Shown: positions 49,010 to 59,913 of the stretch, one piece after another
Position numbering within the stretch: position 1 is the stretch's first letter
Layout: each line of letters opens with the position of its first letter
NCBI RefSeq assembly: GCF_024448715.1
Contig: NZ_JAMOHZ010000004.1
Location: 372,001 to 436,000 of the forward strand
DNA: 64,000 nucleotides
Direction: 5' to 3'
From: Stutzerimonas stutzeri
GTDB lineage: Bacteria; Pseudomonadota; Gammaproteobacteria; Pseudomonadales; Pseudomonadaceae
Position numbers and translations under genes: made by a program
Notes under the pieces: generated by a model
Databases searched by the model: none
What the model was told of the DNA's origin: nothing
What the model saw: the letters and a program-made list of their open reading frames with translations, nothing else

Positions 49010-51457
49010 TCAGAACAGGTCGAGCGGTGCTGCCTCGGATGCCGGCAGCGGACTGCCGGGCACAACGGAGCCCGGAGCCAACTCGTCCATGTTAGGCGGG
49101 GAGTCTTCGCTTCGGAACAGTTCGAAATAGGCGTCGGGCGTTCCGGGGGCGGCTGCACGACCACTCTTGGGGTCGATTCGCAGCGTCATGATTCCTTCTG
49201 GCTCTGGAGGTGCATGTTCGGGCGTGCCTTCCAGTACCGAGCTCATATACTTCATCCAGATAGGCAGCGCCACCGTCCCCCCGTATTCCCGACGACCTAG
49301 GCTCTGCGGCTGATCGAAGCCGGCCCAGACGGTCGTTACGATGTCTGCGTTATAACCAGAGAACCAGCTGTCCTTGGATTCATTGGTGGTGCCGGTCTTA
49401 CCCGCAATATCACCACGGCCCATCGCCAGGGCTCTTCTGCCTGTCCCGCGCTTGATAACGTCCTGCAGCATGCTGGTCATGATATAGGCGGTGCGTTCGT
49501 CGATGATTTGCTCGGCGTACACTGGCGGCTGCTTGACTAGCTCCGAATCGCTAATTAGCGGTTTGTCGCTCTGTGCATAGGCGGTTATCGCTGCTTGATC
49601 TTCTTCTGCCTGGGCTGAACGAGCAGTGCTGTCCTCGGGTACGCGTGCCGGGTTTGCTTCGAATATTACTTTGCCGTCTCGATCCTCGATGCGCTCGATG
49701 AGATAGGGATCCACCTTATAGCCGCCGTTCGCGAACGCGGTCCAGCCGATGGCAATTTCCATTGGCGTCAGGGTCGCTGTCCCAAGCGCCAATGATAGAT
49801 TCGCAGGCAGGTCTTCGGCTTTAAATCCAAAGCGTTTGATGTAGTCGATGGTGTCTGGAATTCCAAGGGTCTGCAGTAGGCGAATCGAGACTAGATTGCG
49901 GGATTTATAAAGTGCTTCGCGCAGACGGATTGGGCCAAGGAACGTGTTGTTATCATTTTTTGGCCGCCAAACACGGTCTAGATCTTCCTCAACAAAAACG
50001 ATGGGCGAATCGTTGACCAAGGTCGCGGCTGTGAATCCCGCGTCCAGTGCCGCACTATAGACGAAGGGTTTGAAGCTGGAGCCTGGCTGACGTTTTGCTT
50101 GAATGGCGCGGTTGTAATTGCTTTGACCAAAAGAAAAGCCGCCGGTCAGCGCTTCGATGGATCCGTCAATGGGGTCGATCGATACCAGAGCAGCCTGAGC
50201 TTGGGGTATCTGGCTGAACAACAATTCACCATCCGAGATAAGAACGCGAACGACGTCTCCCATCTTGACCACGTCGGAGGGAGCCTTGGGTTGCGGTCCA
50301 AGGCTGTTGGCATTAATGAATGGGCGAGCCCATTTCATGCTGTCCCAGCGAACGCTTCGCTCGGTACCATCACGGAGCATGACCTGGATTGCGTCGTTGG
50401 AAATCTGACTGACAACAGCGGGTAGCAGGCCGGATTGGCTTCGATACTCGCTAAGTTCCTTAAGCCAGGTTTCACGATCAGTGCCCCCCAGTTGGGCTTC
50501 CGGCCCTCGATAGCCGTGACGCTGGTCATATTCGATTAGTCCCTGCGTAAGGGATCGATTGGCAGCGACCTGCCGCTCGCTAGTGGGCGTCGTGTAGACG
50601 CGAAAGCCATCGGTATAGGCGGCGCTGCCGAAGCGGCCAACCATCTCGGCGCGTGCCATCTCGGCTACATAAGGGGCGTCGAGCTCTGGTGAGGAGCCAT
50701 GATAGGAGGCGTCCACGACTTCCGCCATCGCTTGCTGATAACGGGATTCGTCTATTGATCCAAGCCCATACATGCGCCCAAGAATCCAGTCGCGCCTTTC
50801 CTTGGCACGCTCTCGGTTGGCCAGCGGATTAAACGCCGATGGAGCCTTGGGTAAGCCAGCGATCATTGCCATTTGTGCCAGGCTCAGCTCGCCAATTGAT
50901 TTTCCGTAGTAAACATGAGCTGCCGCCTCGATGCCGTAGGAGCGGTTGCCCAGGTAGATTTTGTTGACGTACAACTCAAGAATTTCGTCCTTGCTCAGCT
51001 CTCGTTCGATTTGCAGAGCTAGAAGAATTTCGCTGATCTTGCGTGAAAAGCTTCGCTCGCTGGTGAGGAAGTAATTCTTCGCAACCTGCATGGTAATGGT
51101 GCTACCGCCGGTCTGAATCTCGCCGGTTTTCAATAATTGCGTGGCAGCGCGCATCAGGCTGGAAACATCAACGCCATAATGATTCGCGAAGTTGTCATCT
51201 TCGGCCGCCAACAGAGCGGCGATGAAGTCTTTAGGTATTTCATCGAAGCCAATTGGGGAGCGGCGCATTTCGCCATACTCGGCTATCAGTTTGTCGTCAT
51301 TGCTATAGACACGCAGAGGAATCTGGAGCTGTATGCTGCGTAGCGATTCGACCGATGGCAGATTAGGGCCGAGATAGAGAAAAGCGCCACTGAGACTGAG
51401 CAGAAGTCCGCAGAAAATAGCCAAGCACGACCATAAGAAAAACTTCAGGAAACGCAT
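49010..51457 (-). CDS. ponA: Penicillin-binding protein 1A
   Basis: PBP1A is a bifunctional peptidoglycan synthase anchored in the inner membrane. From ATG 51457 it has 815 residues. A short cytoplasmic tail and a membrane helix (FFLWSCLAIFCGLLLSLSGAF) come first. The glycosyltransferase domain has EDDNFANHYGVD and GGSTITMQVAKNYFL (family 51 motifs). The transpeptidase has SxxK as PGSSFKPF, SxN as KSRN and KTG as GKTGTTNE. A longer frame to 51529 adds 24 non-homologous residues and is rejected. It is divergent from pilM, the same arrangement as in P. aeruginosa. Confidence 0.95.
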   Translation of the reverse strand: MRFLKFFLWSCLAIFCGLLLSLSGAFLYLGPNLPSVESLRSIQLQIPLRVYSNDDKLIAEYGEMRRSPIGFDEIPKDFIAALLAAEDDNFANHYGVDVSSLMRAATQLLKTGEIQTGGSTITMQVAKNYFLTSERSFSRKISEILLALQIERELSKDEILELYVNKIYLGNRSYGIEAAAHVYYGKSIGELSLAQMAMIAGLPKAPSAFNPLANRERAKERRDWILGRMYGLGSIDESRYQQAMAEVVDASYHGSSPELDAPYVAEMARAEMVGRFGSAAYTDGFRVYTTPTSERQVAANRSLTQGLIEYDQRHGYRGPEAQLGGTDRETWLKELSEYRSQSGLLPAVVSQISNDAIQVMLRDGTERSVRWDSMKWARPFINANSLGPQPKAPSDVVKMGDVVRVLISDGELLFSQIPQAQAALVSIDPIDGSIEALTGGFSFGQSNYNRAIQAKRQPGSSFKPFVYSAALDAGFTAATLVNDSPIVFVEEDLDRVWRPKNDNNTFLGPIRLREALYKSRNLVSIRLLQTLGIPDTIDYIKRFGFKAEDLPANLSLALGTATLTPMEIAIGWTAFANGGYKVDPYLIERIEDRDGKVIFEANPARVPEDSTARSAQAEEDQAAITAYAQSDKPLISDSELVKQPPVYAEQIIDERTAYIMTSMLQDVIKRGTGRRALAMGRGDIAGKTGTTNESKDSWFSGYNADIVTTVWAGFDQPQSLGRREYGGTVALPIWMKYMSSVLEGTPEHAPPEPEGIMTLRIDPKSGRAAAPGTPDAYFELFRSEDSPPNMDELAPGSVVPGSPLPASEAAPLDLF

Positions 51458-51588
51458 CAGGGTTCGTTGAATCCAGGGTGGGGAATGAGGTGTAAGCCGC
51501 AGACGATGCCGAAAGGGAAAACCGGTCACATTATAAGCGGATTTTTTGCTGGGGAGCCATTTGCGCTTCTGTCAAGGCTGTTATCTAA

Positions 51589-51597
51589 TGTGGATAA
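51589..51597 (-). promoter_or_regulatory. DnaA-box-like nonamer upstream of pilM
   Basis: TGTGGATAA, the exact reverse complement of the E. coli DnaA-box consensus TTATCCACA, lies in the ponA-pilM gap. A related AGCGGATAA is at 51617-51625, 28 bases downstream. A single perfect box can occur by chance, so a regulatory role is only possible. Confidence 0.4.
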
Positions 51598-51614
51598 ACA
51601 TAATTAATCCGTAA

Positions 51615-52705
<1,091 letters not shown>

Positions 52706-52706
<1 letters not shown>

Positions 52707-53278
52707 TGGCCCAGATTAACCTTCTGCCCTGGCGTGAGCAGCTTCGCGAAGAGCGTAAGCAGCGCTTCCTGGTTTCCCTCGCAGGCGTTGCTCTCGTGGC
52801 GGTGGGCATGCTGTTTCTCGCGGATCAATATTTTACTCACGCCATCGAGCAGCAGAACGCGCGCAACGATTTCGTCCGCAAAGAGATTGCCGTACTGGAT
52901 GCACGGATCGTGGAAATCAAAGAATTGCGAGAGCGTCGGCAGCAATTGCTTGAGCGGATGAAGATCATTCAGGACTTGCAGGGCAATCGGCCCATCATCG
53001 GTCGGGTATTCGATCAGCTGGTACGTACTCTGCCCGATGGCGTGTATTTCACCGGCTTGAAGATGACCGGCAAGAATATCGCCATTGTCGGTGGCGCGGA
53101 ATCCAACAACCGGGTCTCTAACCTGATGCGCAACTTGGACGGCTCTGAATGGCTGGAAGCGCCAAATCTGAACGAAGTGAAGGCCGTCACCGCGGGCGCT
53201 GTCGAGCAGGAGAACGTCTTCCAGCTCACCGTACAGCAAACGCAGCCGGCAGCTGCTACCGAAGGAGATAAGCCATGA
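52706..53278 (+). CDS. pilN: Type IV pilus assembly protein PilN
   Basis: PilN is a bitopic inner-membrane protein. The 190-residue protein starts MAQINLLPWREQLREERKQ; the INLLPWRE stretch is the motif bound by PilM. A membrane helix follows (about 22-42), then a periplasmic coiled coil (IEQQNARNDFVRKEIAVLDARIVEIKEL) and a ferredoxin-like domain. It forms a heterodimer with PilO. TGATG overlap joins it to pilM, and ATGA joins it to pilO. Confidence 0.95.
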
Positions 53279-53898
53279 GTCTGGCGAGCTCCATGGAGAG
53301 CCTCCGCAGCGTCGATTTGTCCGATCTGGATATGAATAATCTTGGTTCCTGGCCTGCGGCGGTAAAGGTCATTGCCGCGATACTGCTGATGGTTCTGGTT
53401 CTCGGAGGTGGCTATTACTTCTACCTCAGTGATATGCAGGTCAGCCTTGAGCAGCAAAGGGCACAAGAAGAGACATTGAAGCAGCAGTTCTCCTCGAAGG
53501 CTTTCCAAGCTGCGAACCTCGAAGCCTACAAAGCTCAGATGGTCGAGATGGAGGCGTCGTTTGGTGCCTTGCTGCGCCAGTTGCCCAGCGACACTGAAGT
53601 GCCTGGTTTGCTTGAGGATATAACTCGTACCGGTTTAGGTAGCGGGCTTGAGTTCGAAGAAATCAAACTACTGCCGGAGGTGATCCAACAGTTTTATATC
53701 GAACTGCCGATACAAATTAAGGTTATCGGAAGCTACCACGACCTGGCGACTTTCGTCAGTGGAGTGTCGAGCCTGCCGCGGATCGTCACTTTGCATGACT
53801 TCGAAATTGCACCTGAAAGCAAGGATTCATCTTCTAAGTTGCGCATGAGTATCTTGGCCAAGACGTATCGCTATAACGACAAGGGGCTGCAGAAATGA
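53275..53898 (+). CDS. pilO: Type IV pilus assembly protein PilO
   Basis: PilO partners PilN to span the periplasm and align the inner platform with PilQ through PilP. The 207-residue protein has a cytoplasmic lead, a membrane helix (about 30-50, VKVIAAILLMVLVLGGGYYFYL), a coiled coil (QVSLEQQRAQEETLKQQFSSKAFQAANLEAYKAQM) and a ferredoxin-like C-terminus. It overlaps both neighbours by four bases, indicating tight translational coupling. Confidence 0.95.
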   Translation: MSLASSMESLRSVDLSDLDMNNLGSWPAAVKVIAAILLMVLVLGGGYYFYLSDMQVSLEQQRAQEETLKQQFSSKAFQAANLEAYKAQMVEMEASFGALLRQLPSDTEVPGLLEDITRTGLGSGLEFEEIKLLPEVIQQFYIELPIQIKVIGSYHDLATFVSGVSSLPRIVTLHDFEIAPESKDSSSKLRMSILAKTYRYNDKGLQK

Positions 53899-54422
53899 AT
53901 GGAGCCCGACTTATCGCGCTGGGCTTGGGCCTGGCTCTGCTGGCCGGGTGTGGTGGCAATGGCAACTTCGACGATTTGCGAGCATACATGGACGAGGTAC
54001 GGGCCAAGCCCAAAGGCTCGATCGAGCCGCTGCCAGCGTTCCTGCCGTATGAGGCGTTCACTTACAGTGCTGCGTCCCTGCGACATCCGTTTCAGCCGCC
54101 AACGAAGATAGATCTGACGCAGCGGCAGAAAGGCTCGAAAGACATTCGGCCTGACGAAACGCGTATCAAGCAGTTCCTGGAAGAATTCAATATCGAAAAT
54201 TTCGTCATGGTCGGCACGCTGACCAATGATGCCGGTAAATACGCCTTGATAAAAGGTGGCGACGGGGTTCACCGAGTCAAGGTCGGTGACTATCTGGGGC
54301 GCAATCACGGCCGTATCGTTGAAATCAGCGAAGCCGAGGTGGATGTGCTTGAAATCGTTCCTGACGGAGAGGGTGGGTGGCTTGAGCGCCCGCGTAGCCT
54401 GACCTTGAAAGAGCGCTCCTGA
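53895..54422 (+). CDS. pilP: Type IV pilus lipoprotein PilP
   Basis: PilP is an inner-membrane-anchored lipoprotein that binds PilNO and the periplasmic part of PilQ. The 175-residue protein has a signal peptide and lipobox LLAGC (Cys near residue 18-19). A flexible linker precedes the beta-sandwich domain (about 95-170), with MVGTLTNDAGKYALIKGGDGVHRVKVGDYLG. It is the fourth gene of the operon and is followed by pilQ after 51 bases. Confidence 0.95.
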   Translation: MNGARLIALGLGLALLAGCGGNGNFDDLRAYMDEVRAKPKGSIEPLPAFLPYEAFTYSAASLRHPFQPPTKIDLTQRQKGSKDIRPDETRIKQFLEEFNIENFVMVGTLTNDAGKYALIKGGDGVHRVKVGDYLGRNHGRIVEISEAEVDVLEIVPDGEGGWLERPRSLTLKERS

Positions 54423-54473
54423 GTTGGGGCAAAAATGGAAAACCTATACCGGTCTGCACAACGGAAGCCTTTT

Positions 54474-56549
54474 ATGAATACCACCCTCTCTCGTCTCGGC
54501 TTGTCCTTGCTGGCGGCGTTCATTTCGCCCGCTCTGCTAGCGGCGTCTCTGAATACCCTCGATGTTGCATCGTTACCAGGCGATCGTGTCGAGTTGAAGC
54601 TGGCTTTTGATGAGCCAGTGCCCACTCCGCGGGGTTACACGCTTGATCAGCCTGCACGCATTGCTCTTGATCTGCCGGGCGTGTCCAGCAATCTTGATAT
54701 GAAAACCCGCGAGCTCGGTGTCGGCAATGCGCGGAGCGTGACGGTGGTGGAAGCTCAAGGGCGTACTCGTCTGATTGTCAATCTCACGTCCCTGGTTCCC
54801 TATTCGACTCGTGTAGACGGCAATAACCTATTCATCGTGCTTGGCGAAAGCGGCGCATCGTCAACTGCGGTCTCAGCTGCGCCGGTGGCGCCAGTGAGCA
54901 AGGCTGCTCCGATCGCCCAAGCAGCTGCGAGCAGGGCGATCAGCAATGTTGATTTCCGTCGAGGGGAAGACGGTGCTGGCAATGTGGTCATTACGCTGTC
55001 GGATCCTTCGATCAGTCCGAGTATCGAAGAGCAGGGCGGTAAGATTCGAGTTTCCTTCGCCGAGACTCAATTGCCTGAAGCGCTGCGTGTGAGACTTGAT
55101 GTGCAGGACTTCGCTACCCCGGTCAAGTTTGTTGATTCGAGCAGCAAGGCTGACGGCGCGAGCATCGCAATCGAGCCCACCGGGCGGTACGACTATCTCG
55201 CCTACCAGACCGACGACAAGCTGACTATCAGTGTCAAGCCGCTTAGCGAAGCCGATGCCGAGAAACGCAAGACAGAGCATTTCACCTACTCCGGAGAGAA
55301 GCTATCGCTGAATTTCCAGGATATCGATGTACGCTCGGTTCTGCAGTTGATCGCCGATTTTACCGACCTCAACCTGGTCGCCAGCGATACGGTGCAGGGC
55401 AACATTACACTGCGTTTGCAGAATGTGCCTTGGGACCAGGCGCTGGATCTGGTGTTGAAAACCAAGGGGCTCGACAAGCGCCAGGTTGGCAATGTGCTGC
55501 TGGTAGCGCCAGCGGACGAGATTGCTGCCCGTGAGCGGCAAGAGCTTGAATCGCAGCGGCAGATTGCCGAGCTGGCGCCACTGCGGCGCGAGGTTGTGCA
55601 GGTCAACTACGCAAAAGCGGCCGATATTGCCCAATTGTTCCAGTCGGTGACGAGCACGGACGGCGCGAGCGAAGACCGTGGCTCGATCGCTGTCGATGAT
55701 CGCACCAACAACATCATCGCTTATCAGACACAAGAACGTTTGGATGAGCTGAGGCGGATCGTCGCACAGCTGGATATTCCGGTGCGGCAAGTGATGATCG
55801 AGGCTCGGATCGTCGAAGCCAACGTTGATTATGACAAAAGCCTGGGGGTGCGTTGGGGTGGTTCGCAGGTTTTCGCCAATGGTCGCGGGCTTGTATATGG
55901 AAACGACGAGTCGGGTGATGAGAACGGTGACTCGGGCGAGGACAGCAACGGCAACGTTCCGTTTGTTGATCTGGGAGTGACGGGCGCTACCTCGGGTATC
56001 GGGATTGGCTATATAACCGATAACCTTATTCTCGACCTTGAGCTGTCGGCAATGGAGAAGTCCGGTAATGGCGAGGTTGTATCCCAGCCGAAGGTTATGA
56101 CTGCTGACAAGGAAACGGCCAAAATTCTCAAGGGTTCCGAGATTCCGTACCAGGAAGCCAGCTCCAGCGGCGCCACCTCCACTACTTTTGTCGAGGCTGC
56201 GCTATCGCTTGAGGTTACACCTCAGATCACACCAGACAATCGCATCATCATGGAAGTGAAAGTCACTAAGGACGAGCCGGACTTTGCCAATGCGGTCAAC
56301 GGAACCCCGAGCATTCGCAAGAACGAGGTAAATGCCAAGATTCTTGTTAATGACGGCGAAACCGTTGTAATCGGTGGCGTCTTCTCCAACACGCAGAGCA
56401 GATCGGTGGATAAGGTTCCTTTCTTGGGCGATCTACCTTATCTTGGGCGCATGTTCCGGCGAGACATCGTATCTGACGCGAAGTCTGAGCTCCTGATTTT
56501 CCTGACGCCGAGAATCCTCAATCACCAGGCTATTGCAGTGAATCGTTGA
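54474..56549 (+). CDS. pilQ: Type IV pilus secretin PilQ
   Basis: PilQ is the outer-membrane ring through which pili pass. From ATG 54474 it has 691 residues: a signal peptide ([15 protein letters not shown]), two AMIN peptidoglycan-binding domains (about 25-260), N0 and N1 domains, and the secretin barrel with [19 protein letters not shown] and the [14 protein letters not shown] end. Compared with my memory of P. aeruginosa PilQ, residues about 475-494 contain an acidic, Asp/Glu/Gly/Asn-rich stretch. GGAAG precedes the chosen ATG; an upstream frame from 54435 would spoil the signal peptide. Confidence 0.95.
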   Translation: MNTTLSRLGLSLLAAFISPALLAASLNTLDVASLPGDRVELKLAFDEPVPTPRGYTLDQPARIALDLPGVSSNLDMKTRELGVGNARSVTVVEAQGRTRLIVNLTSLVPYSTRVDGNNLFIVLGESGASSTAVSAAPVAPVSKAAPIAQAAASRAISNVDFRRGEDGAGNVVITLSDPSISPSIEEQGGKIRVSFAETQLPEALRVRLDVQDFATPVKFVDSSSKADGASIAIEPTGRYDYLAYQTDDKLTISVKPLSEADAEKRKTEHFTYSGEKLSLNFQDIDVRSVLQLIADFTDLNLVASDTVQGNITLRLQNVPWDQALDLVLKTKGLDKRQVGNVLLVAPADEIAARERQELESQRQIAELAPLRREVVQVNYAKAADIAQLFQSVTSTDGASEDRGSIAVDDRTNNIIAYQTQERLDELRRIVAQLDIPVRQVMIEARIVEANVDYDKSLGVRWGGSQVFANGRGLVYGNDESGDENGDSGEDSNGNVPFVDLGVTGATSGIGIGYITDNLILDLELSAMEKSGNGEVVSQPKVMTADKETAKILKGSEIPYQEASSSGATSTTFVEAALSLEVTPQITPDNRIIMEVKVTKDEPDFANAVNGTPSIRKNEVNAKILVNDGETVVIGGVFSNTQSRSVDKVPFLGDLPYLGRMFRRDIVSDAKSELLIFLTPRILNHQAIAVNR

Positions 56550-56554
56550 TATCG

Positions 56555-57100
56555 GTGGAAAACGTCATTCTCGTGGGCCCGATGGGAGCAGGTAAAAGCA
56601 CCATTGGGCGCCTGCTCGCCAAGGAGCTGCGCCTGCCGTTTCGGGATTCCGACAAGGAGATCGAGCAGCGCACGGGCGCCAGCATTCCATTGATATTCGA
56701 TGTCGAAGGCGAGCAAGGTTTCCGCGAGCGAGAGCATGCCGCCATCAATGACATATGCCAGATGCGCGGCGTCGTCCTCGCAACTGGTGGTGGTGCTGTG
56801 CTCCGACAGGATAATCGTCGGGTATTACGGCACGGCGGGCGGGTAATCTATCTTTGTACATCGGTCGAGCAGCAGCTCGACCGAACCTCTCGGGACCGCA
56901 ATCGGCCGCTTCTGCAGACACCCAATCCCCGCGAGATACTGGTTGGCTTGATGGCCGTGCGGGATCCCCTGTATCGCGAAATCGCGGATCTTATCGTCGA
57001 GACGGATGAACGTCCTCCGCGGTTGGTTGTGGTGGAAATCCTCGATCAGCTTCAATCCCTTGCACCTCGTGAAAGCCTGGGCCGATCTGCGCTATCCTAG
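56555..57100 (+). CDS. aroK: Shikimate kinase
   Basis: AroK phosphorylates shikimate in aromatic amino-acid synthesis. The 181-residue protein has the P-loop [14 protein letters not shown] at its start, the shikimate-binding [11 protein letters not shown], the GGGAV motif and a lid with [12 protein letters not shown] 56555 gives [11 protein letters not shown], which fits family members; a TTG at 56546 that overlaps the pilQ stop (TTGA) is the alternative and cannot be ruled out. It starts inside the pilus operon's tail, as in other pseudomonads, and precedes aroB. Confidence 0.93.
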   Translation: MENVILVGPMGAGKSTIGRLLAKELRLPFRDSDKEIEQRTGASIPLIFDVEGEQGFREREHAAINDICQMRGVVLATGGGAVLRQDNRRVLRHGGRVIYLCTSVEQQLDRTSRDRNRPLLQTPNPREILVGLMAVRDPLYREIADLIVETDERPPRLVVVEILDQLQSLAPRESLGRSALS

Positions 57101-57123
57101 CTCCCTTTAACCGTGGGGGCCCC

Positions 57124-58227
57124 ATGCAGACTCTACAGGTCGATCTCGGCGAGCGTAGCTATCCGATCTTCATTGGCGAGCAGCTCATCAATCGCAGCGA
57201 GCTGTTATCCCGTCACATCCGTGGCAAGCAAATTGCCATAGTCACAAACGACACTGTCGCCCCGCTGTACCTTGAGCGCCTTTCGCACAGCCTTTCCGAT
57301 TACGTCATTACTCCCGTCATCCTTCCAGACGGCGAGGCGCACAAGAATTGGCAGACATTACAGTCAATCTTTGACGCGCTGCTAACTGCCAGGCATGACC
57401 GTAACACTACGGTGATTGCGCTGGGCGGTGGGGTCATTGGCGATATGGCTGGTTTCGCTGCCGCGAGTTACCAGCGCGGCGTCGATTTTATCCAGGTGCC
57501 CACCACGCTTTTGTCGCAGGTCGATTCCTCGGTAGGTGGCAAAACAGGTATCAATCATCCGCTTGGCAAGAACATGATTGGCGCCTTCTATCAGCCGCAG
57601 GCAGTGTTGATCGATACCGCCACTCTTGTGACTTTACCGGCGCGTGAACTGTCGGCCGGTCTGGCCGAAGTGATCAAGTATGGTCTGATCTGTGATGAGC
57701 CTTTCCTCGGATGGCTCGAAGATAACGTCGACAAGCTTCGGGCGCTTGATCAGACAGCGCTCACCGAAGCAATTCGGCGGTCCTGTGCTGCAAAGGCTAA
57801 GGTGGTCGGTGCGGACGAGCGCGAGTCGGGCATCCGCGCGACGCTCAATCTGGGGCATACCTTCGGCCATGCGATCGAAACCCATCAGGGTTACGGTGTC
57901 TGGCTACACGGCGAGGCGGTATCGGCCGGCACAGTGATGGCGCTGGAAATGTCGCGACAGCTCGGTTGGATCTCTGAGGGTGAACGGGATCGTGCCGTGC
58001 GCTTGCTGTCGCGTGCCGGCCTGCCGGTAGTGCCGCCTGCCGACATGAATGCCGATGACTTTTTGCGACATATGGCTGTCGACAAGAAAGTCCTGAACGG
58101 CCAGCTGAGACTGGTGCTGCTCAGGCGATTAGGCGAGGCCGTGGTAACAGGCGACTTCCCTCGCGAAGTGTTGGAAGCCACATTGAACGTCAATTACGAC
58201 GCGCTTATGCAACAGTCGAGAACCTAA
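57124..58227 (+). CDS. aroB: 3-dehydroquinate synthase
   Basis: AroB makes 3-dehydroquinate from DAHP, using NAD+ and a divalent metal, early in the shikimate pathway. The 367-residue protein has the NAD-binding [19 protein letters not shown] segment, [19 protein letters not shown], and the metal-ligand histidines in [12 protein letters not shown] and [11 protein letters not shown]. Length is normal. It lies 23 bases after aroK and four bases before damX, so all three are co-transcribed. Confidence 0.97.
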   Translation: MQTLQVDLGERSYPIFIGEQLINRSELLSRHIRGKQIAIVTNDTVAPLYLERLSHSLSDYVITPVILPDGEAHKNWQTLQSIFDALLTARHDRNTTVIALGGGVIGDMAGFAAASYQRGVDFIQVPTTLLSQVDSSVGGKTGINHPLGKNMIGAFYQPQAVLIDTATLVTLPARELSAGLAEVIKYGLICDEPFLGWLEDNVDKLRALDQTALTEAIRRSCAAKAKVVGADERESGIRATLNLGHTFGHAIETHQGYGVWLHGEAVSAGTVMALEMSRQLGWISEGERDRAVRLLSRAGLPVVPPADMNADDFLRHMAVDKKVLNGQLRLVLLRRLGEAVVTGDFPREVLEATLNVNYDALMQQSRT

Positions 58228-58231
58228 TTCC

Positions 58232-59740
58232 ATGACCAGTTTGTCCGCCGACGATTCATTCCTGAACCACTACGGATTCAGTCATGATCCTTTCGCTACT
58301 CGCGTGCCTGGCTTCAAATTCTTTCCGGCCCAGCGCAAGCCGGTGCTGGGGCAGTTGCATCATCTTGCCCGCTACAGCCAATTGCTGTTGGTGGTGACTG
58401 GGCCTGAAGGCAGTGGAAAGACGCTGGTGCGTCAGGCGCTCGTTGCGAGCAGCAACAAACAATCGGTTCAGAGCGTGGTCATCTCGCCACAGGAGACCAC
58501 CGATTCGAACATCGTCTTGCAACAGATCGCCCAGGCGTTGGGTAGCCCGAGCGCTGACTTCGACTCGATCATGGCGCAAATCATTCAATTGGCGCTGACC
58601 GGGCAGGAGGTATACCTGCTGGTCGATGATGCCGAGCGCCTTACAGGCGCTGCGGTAGAAACGCTGTTGCGATTGGCCCAGGGGAACCCGGAAGGACGGC
58701 CGCACGTCTTTCTGTTCGGTGAGCACTCGCTGGTGGCACGTCTGGAGGCGCTGGTCGAAGGGGAGGAGCGCTTCCATGTAATCGCGCTTCAGCCCTACGA
58801 AGAAGAAGAGACCCTGGAATATCTGATGCTGCGCCTAGAAGGAGCCGGAAGCAGCCTGGACTGTTTCAGCGAAGAGCAGATTGCGCGAATTCACGAGAAC
58901 TCAGGCGGATGGCCGGGTGCGATAAATCAGGCGGCCCGGGACGAGCTCATCGATGCGATGCAACACTCAAAGGGCGCTCGCAAATCGGCTGGATGGAGTT
59001 GGCCGTTGCCGATGAAGCATCTTCTGGCTTTGGCTGCTGTCCTGTGTGTCGTCGTGATTGCGTTTCTAATGCGTGATGCGGGGGATCAGCCCGTACCTGC
59101 CACCACTAGTCTGCCGCTCGGCACGGGCTCTGCAGAGACCTCGCCGAAGGGCGAGGAGGCCGCGGGTGCTGGTGTATCTGTTGGTGATTCCACGCCTGGC
59201 GACACTCAGTCTCAGCCAGAACAACCCATTATTCGCGAGCCCCTCGCTGCCGCCGGCAACGCTGAACTAGATGAGTCGTCGGAATCGGCCCTGGAGGAGC
59301 CCGCAACGTCCGACGAGCAAGTCGCTCCGGCTCAGGATGCCGCGGGCTCCTCTGCAGTACAAAGCCCGCCTTCCGAACCTGCAGCTCCGGCCGAGGCTCC
59401 TCGCGAGCCAGAGCGACAAATCGTCGCAAAACCTGCCGCGGCCGGCGCGTCCGCGGCGGCATGGTATACCAGTCAGCCCGGCACCAATTATCTGGTTCAG
59501 GTATTGGGAACGCGTACCCGGAGCAATGCAGAAGCTTTGGTGAAACAGCACGGCAACAGCTATCGGTATTTCGTCAAACAGCATGAGGGCAAGCCGCTCT
59601 ATGTGGTCACCCATGGCAACTTCGCCAACCGTAGTGCGGCACTTGAGGCCATCAAGGCACTACCGACTTCGTTGAAGGCAGGCAAGCCGTGGGCGCGGAG
59701 TTTCGCTAGCGTGCAGCAGGAAATCGTACAGGCTCGTTAA
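58232..59740 (+). CDS. damX: DamX-like AAA/SPOR cell-division protein
   Basis: This 502-residue protein has an N-terminal ExeA/AAA-type ATPase domain (about 1-250) with Walker A GPEGSGKT at residues 57-64 and Walker B LLVDDAERL. A single membrane helix follows (about 262-280, HLLALAAVLCVVVIAFLM). Next comes a low-complexity Ser/Glu/Pro/Ala periplasmic linker (about 290-405), then a C-terminal SPOR domain (about 412-495: TNYLVQVLGTRTRSNAEALVKQHG). DamX proteins locate to the septum through SPOR. E. coli DamX lacks the full ATPase, so the pseudomonad form is larger. It follows aroB as in enterobacteria. Confidence 0.92.
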   Translation: MTSLSADDSFLNHYGFSHDPFATRVPGFKFFPAQRKPVLGQLHHLARYSQLLLVVTGPEGSGKTLVRQALVASSNKQSVQSVVISPQETTDSNIVLQQIAQALGSPSADFDSIMAQIIQLALTGQEVYLLVDDAERLTGAAVETLLRLAQGNPEGRPHVFLFGEHSLVARLEALVEGEERFHVIALQPYEEEETLEYLMLRLEGAGSSLDCFSEEQIARIHENSGGWPGAINQAARDELIDAMQHSKGARKSAGWSWPLPMKHLLALAAVLCVVVIAFLMRDAGDQPVPATTSLPLGTGSAETSPKGEEAAGAGVSVGDSTPGDTQSQPEQPIIREPLAAAGNAELDESSESALEEPATSDEQVAPAQDAAGSSAVQSPPSEPAAPAEAPREPERQIVAKPAAAGASAAAWYTSQPGTNYLVQVLGTRTRSNAEALVKQHGNSYRYFVKQHEGKPLYVVTHGNFANRSAALEAIKALPTSLKAGKPWARSFASVQQEIVQAR

Positions 59741-59745
59741 TATAC

Positions 59746-59780
59746 GCCCCAAAATAGTGCGTTACGCACCGTTTTGGGGC
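59746..59780. promoter_or_regulatory. Pair of facing NtrC-like sites upstream of gltB
   Basis: GCACTATTTTGGGGC (59760-59746, minus strand) and GCACCGTTTTGGGGC (59766-59780, plus strand) each match the NtrC pattern GCAC-N7-G(T)GC except for one position. Their centres are 20 bases apart, two helical turns. The whole also forms a long interrupted hairpin with GTGCG-TTA-CGCAC at its tip. No T-tract follows, so a terminator is unlikely. Confidence 0.5.
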
Positions 59781-59794
59781 CTGCAAAAATAAAA

Positions 59795-59823
59795 TTGTGT
59801 CGTTCTATCTGGCTTTGTAAACT
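59795..59823 (+). promoter_or_regulatory. Candidate sigma-70 promoter for gltB
   Basis: TTGTGT at 59795-59800 and TAAACT at 59818-59823 are separated by 17 bases and match -35 and -10 elements moderately. They begin 15 bases after the putative NtrC sites. Confidence 0.4.
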
Positions 59824-59913
59824 GCTCCCCCTTTTGCCCACGTGTATGACGGGGCGGTTCTGTGCGCCGTCAATAAGGGGTTGATTTACAACGTTTTAGC
59901 TGGTGGAGTGCCT

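Noticed and set aside
56546-56554. TTG start for aroK overlapping the pilQ stop
   Set aside because: Less common start codon; the GTG at 56555 fits the family N-terminus better. Kept as an alternative in the gene entry.
59811-59825. Possible sigma-54 promoter for gltB (TGGC...CTGC)
   Set aside because: The GG to GC spacing is 11 rather than the strict 10 and the -12 element is not TTGC.
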